Below are positions 1 to 5,522 of a stretch of DNA of 10,419 nucleotides, in pieces (position 1 is the first letter of the stretch; each line of letters begins with the position of its first letter). The stretch is from an uncultured Clostridia bacterium. GTDB lineage: Bacteria; Bacillota; Clostridia; Oscillospirales; CAG-272. The notes beneath the pieces are model-generated. The model ran no database searches and was not told the origin of the DNA. It saw only the letters and a list, made by a program, of their open reading frames with translations. The translations under genes and the position numbers were made by a program. The stretch lies in NCBI GenBank assembly GCA_904501865.1, contig CAJGCF010000052.1, positions 1 to 10,419 of the forward strand. Reading direction: 5' to 3'.

Positions 1-1
1 A

Positions 2-25
2 AGGATTTTGACGATCCTCTTTTTG
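2..25 (+). terminator. Possible weak terminator hairpin at the window edge
   Basis: AGGAT (2-6) can pair with ATCCT (14-18) around a 7-nt loop, and a T-rich run (20-24) follows. The stem is only 5 bp and the left edge cuts the sequence, so it may be longer or may not exist. It would be the first half of a tandem terminator with the better hairpin at 39-53. Confidence 0.25.
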
Positions 26-38
26 TCGTACTCTTTTT

Positions 39-70
39 GCCTCATTTTGAGGCTTTTTCTTTTGTTTTTT
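39..70 (+). terminator. Rho-independent terminator of an upstream plus-strand gene
   Basis: GCCTCA (39-44) pairs perfectly with TGAGGC (48-53) around a TTT loop. It is followed by a T-rich tail over 54-70 interrupted by only one C and one G. This is a classic intrinsic terminator read on the plus strand. It implies that a plus-strand transcript from outside the window ends here, facing the minus-strand thuA-like gene. Confidence 0.7.
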
Positions 71-90
71 CTCGATTTTGCAAATTCACA

Positions 91-138
91 TAACAAAAGG
101 CTGAGTCAATCGCCTTCTAAAAAGCTTTTGACTCAGCC
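91..138 (-). terminator. Terminator of the ThuA-like gene (probably bidirectional)
   Basis: GGCTGAGTCAA (99-109) is perfectly complementary to TTGACTCAGCC (128-138), an 11-bp stem with an 18-nt loop. It lies 12 nt past the stop codon of the thuA-like gene. Read on the minus strand it is followed by TTTTGTTATG, and on the plus strand by CCTTTTATG, so it could stop transcripts from both sides. The convergent terminator at 39-70 is adjacent. Confidence 0.75.
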
Positions 139-150
139 CCTTTTATGATT

Positions 151-894
151 TTATTTGAATTCATCGGTAACGTCCGCTGACACCTTGGGACAACCTTCAG
201 GAATATCGTATCCAATGCTTGCGGGCTTGACCCATTGTATAGCGTTTTTTATTATCTGTTGTACGTATGGATTGTAATAGGAGGGGCAGGTCTCGTGACC
301 GGGTTGGAAGTAAAAAACCTTTCCCATGCCTCTGTTGAAGCAACAGCCGCTGCGGAATATATATCCACCCTCATACCAGGCGCCGAATACCAATTCATCA
401 GGCTGCGGAATATAGAAGGGCTCACAGTAAAGCTCCTCCTCTTCAATTATAAAGTGATCGGGAATGCCTGCTGCGATAGGGTGTTGTGGGAAAAGATTCC
501 ATATGACTTCCTTGCGATTAGATCCCCAGGACAAGTTTCCCGTGGCACCGACTACGGCTTTAAAAACCTTTGAATGATGACTTGAATGAAGCGCTATAAG
601 CCCAAGCTTACCTTGATATACTCTGGCTTGTATTTTTCGCACGAGCTCGTCGTTGACCTCGCCATGTGCCATATGTCCCCACCACAGAATAACGTCTGTG
701 CTTTCAAGCAATTCGTCAGAGATGCCCTGATCGGGATCATCAAGTGCGGCAAGCGTTATATTGAGTTCATTGTCCTGTTCAAGAAATTTTTTAATGAATG
801 CATGAATGCCGAGAGGGTATAATGCGGTTACCCGAGGATCTGTCTTTTCGTGGCGAAATTCATTCCAAATAACTAAGTTCAACTTGTTTGACAT
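151..894 (-). CDS. ThuA-like domain protein (sugar/glycoside utilisation)
   Basis: A 247-residue cytoplasmic protein with no signal peptide, resembling the ThuA family, which has a class I glutamine-amidotransferase-like fold. Visible family features are a beta-strand motif DVILWWGH at residues 67-74, ALHSSHHSKVFK around 101-112, an acidic EEEELYCEP segment at 151-159, and a C-terminal GKVFYFQPGHE segment at 191-201 followed by SYYNP. An in-frame ATG lies eight codons upstream, but CAAAGGAGAT (901-910, complement) places GGAG 8 nt before the ATG at 894, so the shorter start is chosen. In Sinorhizobium meliloti, ThuA is encoded with ThuB, a Gfo/Idh/MocA dehydrogenase acting on disaccharides; ThuA's own reaction is less settled. 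Here it lies beside an AraC regulator and a divergent operon with two Gfo/Idh/MocA enzymes, so a role in keto-glycoside handling is an inference. It has its own promoter and terminator. Confidence 0.82.
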   Translation of the reverse strand: MSNKLNLVIWNEFRHEKTDPRVTALYPLGIHAFIKKFLEQDNELNITLAALDDPDQGISDELLESTDVILWWGHMAHGEVNDELVRKIQARVYQGKLGLIALHSSHHSKVFKAVVGATGNLSWGSNRKEVIWNLFPQHPIAAGIPDHFIIEEEELYCEPFYIPQPDELVFGAWYEGGYIFRSGCCFNRGMGKVFYFQPGHETCPSYYNPYVQQIIKNAIQWVKPASIGYDIPEGCPKVSADVTDEFK

Positions 895-951
895 AAGACT
901 ATCTCCTTTGAAATTCAAAATGATGCGTTAGTTAAAGGCTCTTATATGAAT

Positions 952-980
952 ATTATAAGACACAATGTGTGATATTTCAA
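952..980 (-). promoter_or_regulatory. Promoter of the ThuA-like gene with embedded palindrome
   Basis: On the minus strand TTGAAA (975-980) and TATAAT (952-957) are separated by exactly 17 nt, a near-consensus sigma-A promoter. The spacer contains the odd palindrome ACACA-A-TGTGT (960-970). The -35 is embedded in TTGAAATATCACA, whose AAATATCACA core recurs in the araC/uxuA intergenic region at 1802-1811. Both are candidate regulator contacts. The promoter sits in the gap between the araC stop codon and the thuA-like start. Confidence 0.75.
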
Positions 981-1019
981 GACGTTTATGGGGAATTATA
1001 AGACAATTATTGCTATAAA

Positions 1020-1763
1020 TCAGCCCTGTCCCATAAATTCACGGTATCTGAGTGGGGAATATCCAGTGCGTTTTTTAAATATCCTTGAAAAATAGTTTGC
1101 GTCCTCAAAACCCACCGCCGTAGCAATGCGAGAGCAGGACATTGAGCTCTCTGCCAAAAGCTTTTTAGCGGCAGAGATCCTTATGTCTATCAGATAGTTT
1201 ATTATAGACGTCCCCATGTTTTTTCTGAACTCGTTTTCACAGTGGGCAGTGGAATAAAACGTCGCTTGGCTTATATCCTCAAGAGTTATTTTTTCTGAGT
1301 AATGACTTGCAAGGTACGATGCTATCTCGACTGCCAACGGAGAGGTAAAACTATCGGAGGTGTTGTCCTTTATCTGAAGAACAATGGTCTCGAACACCAA
1401 ACGCATTTTTTTCTGAACGTCGACAGAGGGAGAGGAGTATGCAGATTCAAAAAAATTCAGAAGCATCTTTATCTCATTGTTAATGCAATTTTTGGATATT
1501 GTATCAAGGTCCAAGTGGTGTTCTGAGTGAAAGTTGATGCTTACATAGTCATTAAGCATATCTCCTATCTCTCTTCGTCTCACGCTGCCCGAGGGAACGT
1601 AGACTATATCGCCGCTTGTCATCTCATACTTTATGTCGTTGACAAAATATGTCATTTCACCGCTTATGAGAAAGGTCAATTCGTTGAATTTTATCTCGTG
1701 GCGCTCTATTCGGTTTTGAGTTGCAAACTTGTTGTGAGAAAAATACGTAATTTCGCCTATCAT
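1020..1763 (-). CDS. AraC-family transcriptional regulator with cupin-like sensor domain
   Basis: A 247-residue DNA-binding regulator. The N-terminal portion (about 1-90) looks like the AraC-type cupin ligand-binding domain: FLISGEMTYFVNDIKYEMTS followed by GDIVYVPSGS (51-60) is the typical beta-barrel pattern. The C-terminal ~100 residues hold two helix-turn-helix motifs. The first is around 159-187 (ITLEDISQATFYS...). The second is at 209-241, with SRIATAVGFEDANYFSRIFK and the family signature TGYSPLRYRE. The start is supported by AAAGGA located 6 nt upstream of the ATG. The gene is divergent from the uxuA operon (149-nt gap) and upstream of the thuA-like gene on the same strand, which is the usual position of a local activator. 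The inducer is probably a sugar or sugar acid; its identity cannot be read from the sequence. No hairpin separates it from thuA, so read-through is possible. Confidence 0.92.
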   Translation of the reverse strand: MIGEITYFSHNKFATQNRIERHEIKFNELTFLISGEMTYFVNDIKYEMTSGDIVYVPSGSVRRREIGDMLNDYVSINFHSEHHLDLDTISKNCINNEIKMLLNFFESAYSSPSVDVQKKMRLVFETIVLQIKDNTSDSFTSPLAVEIASYLASHYSEKITLEDISQATFYSTAHCENEFRKNMGTSIINYLIDIRISAAKKLLAESSMSCSRIATAVGFEDANYFSRIFKKRTGYSPLRYREFMGQG

Positions 1764-1783
1764 AACCTGTCCTTTCGAGCCTC

Positions 1784-1812
1784 ATAATAAGATTGTGCTA
1801 AAAATATCACAA
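1784..1812 (-). promoter_or_regulatory. Promoter of the AraC-family regulator gene
   Basis: On the minus strand TTGTGA (1807-1812) is followed after 17 nt by TATTAT (1784-1789), a good sigma-A promoter about 20 nt upstream of the regulator start. The -35 overlaps the TGTGATATTT element (complement of AAATATCACA, 1802-1811) that is also present in the thuA-like promoter, suggesting autoregulation. Confidence 0.6.
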
Positions 1813-1829
1813 ATATACTGAATAGTCCA

Positions 1830-1857
1830 TTGAAAAGATATCAAAAAGTGCTATAAT
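1830..1857 (+). promoter_or_regulatory. Main promoter of the uxuA operon
   Basis: TTGAAA (1830-1835), a 16-nt spacer and a perfect TATAAT (1852-1857) form a strong sigma-A promoter. The predicted start near 1864 gives a leader of about 49 nt. The AAATATCACA element (1802-1811) lies just upstream of the -35, where an AraC-type activator would bind. A palindrome (1868-1886) lies just downstream of the start site, where a repressor would bind. Confidence 0.75.
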
Positions 1858-1867
1858 TATTATACCA

Positions 1868-1886
1868 TGGCAATTTTAAATTGTCA
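1868..1886 (+). promoter_or_regulatory. Candidate operator palindrome in the uxuA leader
   Basis: TGGCAATTTTAAATTGTCA is an odd-centred inverted repeat in which 8 of 9 position pairs are complementary (only 1870/1884 fail, as G/T). It starts about 4 nt after the predicted transcription start. The size and position suit a dimeric LacI- or GntR-type repressor. As RNA it could also fold into a 7-bp stem with a 5-nt loop, but this is too weak for a terminator. The binding protein is unknown and no such repressor is encoded in the window. Confidence 0.4.
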
Positions 1887-1912
1887 ATACTTTTTAGGAG
1901 GCTGGAATTTAT

Positions 1913-2953
1913 ATGAAAATGACCTTCCGATGGTACGGCGACGGGGATCCCGTAACATTGCAAAAAATAAAGCAAATCCCCACGATGACAGGTATCGTTT
2001 CGGCGATATATAATGTTCCCGTAGGCGAGGTTTGGCCTGAGGAGAGCATTGCTGAGCTCAAGGCAAGGGCCGAGGCTAACGGTCTTGAGTTTGAAGTCGT
2101 TGAAAGTGTTCCTGTTCATGAAGAGATCAAGCTTGGTGGTCCTGATGCCCCGCGTTTGATAGCAAACTACTGTGAAAACGTTCGCAGACTTGGTAAAGCC
2201 GGTGTAAAGTGTATATGCTACAACTTTATGCCTGTTTTCGACTGGCTCAGAAGTGAGCTTGAAAGACCTATGGAGGACGGAGCTAACAGCCTTGCATACG
2301 ACGAGGAAACCGTGCTTTCTATGGATCCCTCTAAAGAAGGACTTTCTTTGCCCGGTTGGGATGAAAGCTACTCTAAGGACGAGCTTATAGGCCTGCTCAA
2401 GAGGTATGAGGAGATCGATGAGGAAAAGCTTTTCGCTAACCTTAAGACCTTCCTTGAAGCAGTTATTCCCGTAGCTCACGAGTGCGGCGTCAACATGGCT
2501 ATTCACCCCGACGATCCACCATGGGGAATTTTCGGTCTGCCCAGAATTATAACTGGCGAGAAGAATCTTGAGAGATTCCTCAAGATAGTAGACCTTCCCG
2601 AAAACGGCATTACGTTCTGTACGGGATCTCTCGGTGCAAACCCTGAGAACGATCTTGTTGCTATGGCTGCTAAGTTTGCTGATAGAATACATTTTGCCCA
2701 TATCAGAAACATTCAGTATACCGGTGAGCGCAGATTCCACGAGGTAGCTCATCCTACCGACTGCGGATCTCTTGATATGTACGGTATTCTTAAGGCTCTA
2801 TACGATAATGGCTTTGAGGGCTATATGAGACCCGACCACGGAAGAATGATCTGGGGTGAAAAGGGCAGATACGGTTACGGACTCTATGACCGTGCTCTGG
2901 GTGCAGTATATCTTGCAGGTGTCTGGGAAGCTCTTGAAAAGCAGAGCAAGTAA
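1913..2953 (+). CDS. uxuA: Mannonate dehydratase
   Basis: Converts D-mannonate to 2-keto-3-deoxy-D-gluconate in hexuronate catabolism. The 346-residue length fits the shorter Firmicute-type UxuA. The N-terminus FRWYGDGDPVTL (5-16) and IYNVPVGEVWP (32-42) are family hallmarks, as are ICYNFMPVFDW (101-111) and HPDDPPWGIFGLPR (198-211). Likely metal ligands on the TIM barrel are H198, C236 (FCTGS), H263 (HFAHIRN) and D308 (PDHGR). The start follows AGGAGG (1896-1901) by 11 nt; a second ATG two codons later is farther away and less likely. It is first in the operon, followed after 35 nt by the SDR oxidoreductase that supplies mannonate, so the first two genes form the classical UxuB/UxuA pair. 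A catabolite-repression-like (cre) sequence lies inside the gene at 2173-2186. Confidence 0.97.
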   Translation: MKMTFRWYGDGDPVTLQKIKQIPTMTGIVSAIYNVPVGEVWPEESIAELKARAEANGLEFEVVESVPVHEEIKLGGPDAPRLIANYCENVRRLGKAGVKCICYNFMPVFDWLRSELERPMEDGANSLAYDEETVLSMDPSKEGLSLPGWDESYSKDELIGLLKRYEEIDEEKLFANLKTFLEAVIPVAHECGVNMAIHPDDPPWGIFGLPRIITGEKNLERFLKIVDLPENGITFCTGSLGANPENDLVAMAAKFADRIHFAHIRNIQYTGERRFHEVAHPTDCGSLDMYGILKALYDNGFEGYMRPDHGRMIWGEKGRYGYGLYDRALGAVYLAGVWEALEKQSK

Positions 2954-2988
2954 TAAAACAAAGTAATTGTAAAGGTTAGGTATTTACT

Positions 2989-3813
2989 ATGAAAAAGGTA
3001 TGCGTTGTCACAGGAGCGGGCGGTATTCTTTGTGCTGAGTTTGCAAAGGAAATGTCCAAGAACGGATACTCCGTTGCGCTTCTGGATATAAACGAAGAGG
3101 CTGCAAAGGCAGTCGCGGATGAAATCTGCGCTTGCGGCGGCCTTGCTAAGGCTTATAAGGCAAACGTTTTGGATAAAGAGTGCCTTGAGAGCATTCATCA
3201 GAGCGTATTGGCGGAGCTTGGAAAATGTACAGTTCTCATCAACGGCGCAGGTGGAAACAGTCCCAAGGCTACAACTGCTCACGAGTACTACGAGGCAGGC
3301 GATGACAAGCGTGACGATATTCTCACGTTCTTCAATCTTGATAAGGCGGGCTTTGACTTTGTCTTTGACCTCAACATCAAGGGTGTTCTTCTTCCTACGC
3401 AGGTGTTTGCGGCTGATATGATAGGCGAAGAAGGTTGCTCTATAATCAACATCTCCTCTATGAACGCTTACACGCCTTTGACCAAGATCCCCGCATACAG
3501 CTCTGCAAAGGCAGCGGTATCCAACTTTACACAGTGGCTTGCTGTACACTTTGCTAAAGAGGGAATCAGAGTTAACGGAATTGCTCCCGGATTCTTCTCC
3601 ACCAAACAGAATGCGGCTCTTCTCTGGAATGCGGACGGTACACCCACCGCGAGAACAGGCAAGATCCTCGCAGCTACTCCTATGGGACGCTTTGGCGAGC
3701 CTACTGAGCTTCTTGGAGTGCTCAAGTTCCTCACAGATCCCACAGCATCTGGATTCGTTACAGGAACAGTGATTCCTGTTGACGGCGGATTCTCTGCTTA
3801 CTCGGGAGTTTGA
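2989..3813 (+). CDS. SDR-type fructuronate reductase / D-mannonate oxidoreductase (UxuB-like)
   Basis: A 274-residue short-chain dehydrogenase/reductase. The cofactor loop is TGAGGILC (8-15), an unusual SDR version that has one residue fewer than TGxxxGIG and Leu in place of the last glycine. D33 at the end of beta-2 (LLDIN) favours NAD(H) over NADP(H). Also visible are NGAGG (85-89), N129, and the catalytic set S156/S157, Y170 and K174 (YSSAK). GFFSTKQNAALL (201-212) recalls the Bacillus subtilis YjmF group (SDR-type UxuB), which reduces D-fructuronate to D-mannonate. Position directly after uxuA supports this. The E. coli UxuB is an unrelated long-chain polyol dehydrogenase, so this is a non-orthologous replacement. 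An alternative is a gluconate 5-dehydrogenase-like activity. The ribosome binding site is weak (TTAGG 8 nt upstream), perhaps reflecting coupling to uxuA. Confidence 0.88.
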   Translation: MKKVCVVTGAGGILCAEFAKEMSKNGYSVALLDINEEAAKAVADEICACGGLAKAYKANVLDKECLESIHQSVLAELGKCTVLINGAGGNSPKATTAHEYYEAGDDKRDDILTFFNLDKAGFDFVFDLNIKGVLLPTQVFAADMIGEEGCSIINISSMNAYTPLTKIPAYSSAKAAVSNFTQWLAVHFAKEGIRVNGIAPGFFSTKQNAALLWNADGTPTARTGKILAATPMGRFGEPTELLGVLKFLTDPTASGFVTGTVIPVDGGFSAYSGV

Positions 3814-3855
3814 TTTTAAGTTTATAACGCTTTCTAATTAAGATTGGAGTCTAAA

Positions 3856-4707
3856 ATGAGTACAGAAAAAATAATTCTTTGCGGATTTGCCGACGAAGCA
3901 GATCCTAAGCTTGACGGACAGATAGAAGCCCTCCACGACAACGGTATCTCGTTGCTTGAGATAAGAGGTGTTGACGGAAAGAGCATTGCCGCTCTTACAG
4001 TTGAGGAGGCAAAGCAGGTAAAGGCGAAGCTTGACGCTAACAATATTTCGGTTTGGTCTCTCGGCTCTCCTATCGGAAAGATCAATATAAACGACGATTT
4101 CGATAAAGAGATAGAAAGATACAGAAATATGCTTGAGGTCGGCAAGATCCTCGGAGCAAAGTGCGTAAGACTTTTCAGCTTCTACGGTACTGAAGGCGGT
4201 AAGCCTGAGTACTTTGAGAAAGTCTGCGAGCGAATGAAGAAATACGTTGAGATAGCAAACGAGTACGGGATTGTTCCTTGTCATGAAAATGAGAAGGGAA
4301 TATACGGAGAGGACGCTCCTCACTGTCTCGAGATACACAAAGCCGTTCCCGGTCTTAAGGCTGTTTTTGATCCCGCTAACTTTGTTCAGTGCGGTCAGGA
4401 TACCCTTGAAGCATGGGAGCTTCTCAAGGATTACGTTTATTACGGTCACATTAAGGATGCAGACAAGGAGGGAAGCGTTGTTCCTCCCGGACAGGGAATA
4501 GGACACATTCCGGAATATTTGCCTGATTTTGTGGCTTGCGGATGTAAGGTGCTCACTCTTGAGCCTCACTTGACCGAATTTGTAGGTCTTGCAGGACTTG
4601 AGGAAGAGGGCGCAAAGAGCAACGTTGGCAAGATACATTTCAATAGTCACCGTGAAGCTTTCGATTATGCAGTAAATTCGTTGAAGGCTATAATTGATAC
4701 AATCTGA
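3856..4707 (+). CDS. Sugar phosphate isomerase/epimerase-like TIM-barrel protein (first)
   Basis: A 283-residue member of the xylose-isomerase-like TIM-barrel superfamily (AP_endonuc_2 type), which includes isomerases, epimerases, dehydratases and C-glycoside lyases. Likely divalent-metal ligands are well spaced: E144 (HENE), D172 (FDPANF), H198 (GHIKD) and E236 (TLEPHL). The N-terminal FADEAD (11-16) starts the barrel. An upstream in-frame TTG at 3844 overlaps the ribosome binding site GGAG (3846-3849), so the ATG at 3856, 6 nt after GGAG, is preferred. It lies 42 nt after the SDR gene and 23 nt before a second, only distantly similar TIM barrel. The substrate is unknown; context points to an unphosphorylated uronic acid or a keto-glycoside rather than a sugar phosphate. 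The cytoplasm is the likely site, as no signal peptide is seen. Confidence 0.85.
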   Translation: MSTEKIILCGFADEADPKLDGQIEALHDNGISLLEIRGVDGKSIAALTVEEAKQVKAKLDANNISVWSLGSPIGKININDDFDKEIERYRNMLEVGKILGAKCVRLFSFYGTEGGKPEYFEKVCERMKKYVEIANEYGIVPCHENEKGIYGEDAPHCLEIHKAVPGLKAVFDPANFVQCGQDTLEAWELLKDYVYYGHIKDADKEGSVVPPGQGIGHIPEYLPDFVACGCKVLTLEPHLTEFVGLAGLEEEGAKSNVGKIHFNSHREAFDYAVNSLKAIIDTI

Positions 4708-4730
4708 ATTCTTGAGGGAGGCAGATCACT

Positions 4731-5495
4731 ATGATTTTAGGAGCTCAGTTTCTTACTCTCCGTGAATTTTGTAAGGATCTCAACGGACTTGATGAGTCCA
4801 TGAAAAAGGTTGCCGATATCGGATTTAAATCCATTCAGCTCTCGGGCGTCTGCGAATACGAGGGCGAGTGGGTTGCTGAAAAAACAAAGGAATATGGACT
4901 TACTGTCGATATTACCCACTATGATTTTCAGAAGATAATTAACGATACGGAAAACACGATAAAGACCCACGATGCTATGAACTGCCGTTGTATCGGACTT
5001 GGATATTCTCCTTTGGTAAGAAGTCCGGAGGGAGTCCGCGAGTTCTGTGATACGGTTGCTCCCGCGGTCAAAAAGATCAAGGAGTCAGGACATAAGTTTA
5101 TGTATCACAATCATCATTGGGAGTTTGCTAAATTTGACGGCAAGACACTTCTCGAGATGCTTTGTGAGGAATTTACACCTGACGAGCTTGGTATAACGCT
5201 GGATACGTACTGGGTACAAACCGCGGGAGGAGATCCTGCGGCTTGGATAAGAAAGCTTAAGGACAGGATGGACCGAGTTCACTTCAAAGACATGGTGTTC
5301 TCGCTTAAGGACGAGAAATCCGTAATCGCCCCGATAGGTGAGGGAAATATGAATTATGATTCCATAATTCAGGCTTGCCTTGATGAAAATATTGAGATAG
5401 GATATGTGGAATTGGACGACTGTTATGGAGAAGATCCATTTGATTGTCTCAAACGCAGCTACAATTTCCTCACGTCTCGATACGGTCTGAACTAA
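4731..5495 (+). CDS. Sugar phosphate isomerase/epimerase-like TIM-barrel protein (second)
   Basis: A 254-residue xylose-isomerase-like TIM barrel, distinct in sequence from the preceding gene. The motif YHNHHWEF (125-132) is typical of a subgroup that often accompanies Gfo/Idh/MocA dehydrogenases. Other motifs are LDTYWVQTAGGDP (157-169), RVHFKD (182-187) with H184, GEGNMNY (203-209) and YVELDD (225-230) with E227. D158, H184 and E227 are probable metal ligands together with a residue in the HNHHWE segment. The start follows GAGGGAGG closely (11-13 nt). The domain could catalyse isomerisation, 4-epimerisation of a 3-keto sugar (as E. coli YcjR does), inosose chemistry (IolE/IolI-like) or beta-elimination. 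Without iolB, iolC or iolD nearby, inositol is the less likely substrate. Confidence 0.85.
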   Translation: MILGAQFLTLREFCKDLNGLDESMKKVADIGFKSIQLSGVCEYEGEWVAEKTKEYGLTVDITHYDFQKIINDTENTIKTHDAMNCRCIGLGYSPLVRSPEGVREFCDTVAPAVKKIKESGHKFMYHNHHWEFAKFDGKTLLEMLCEEFTPDELGITLDTYWVQTAGGDPAAWIRKLKDRMDRVHFKDMVFSLKDEKSVIAPIGEGNMNYDSIIQACLDENIEIGYVELDDCYGEDPFDCLKRSYNFLTSRYGLN

Positions 5496-5522
5496 TTTCA
5501 CTTTTCGATTGGAGCAAACATC

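Noticed and set aside
895..918. Upstream ATG giving eight extra N-terminal residues to the ThuA-like protein
   Set aside because: The extra codons contain the AAGGAG ribosome binding site serving the ATG at 894, and the family-like sequence begins after it.
995..1005. Second TATAAT (complement of ATTATAAGACA, 995-1005) as another thuA promoter
   Set aside because: The sequence 17 nt upstream (CTGATT) is not a -35 and overlaps the araC stop codon; it is only a partial repeat of the real promoter's -10 region.
1841..2752. 303-codon antisense frame over uxuA
   Set aside because: uxuA is unambiguous from conserved motifs and ribosome binding site; the antisense product resembles no family I recognise.
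3844..3846. TTG start four codons upstream for the first TIM-barrel gene
   Set aside because: The TTG overlaps the GGAG ribosome binding site, which is ideally placed for the ATG at 3856.
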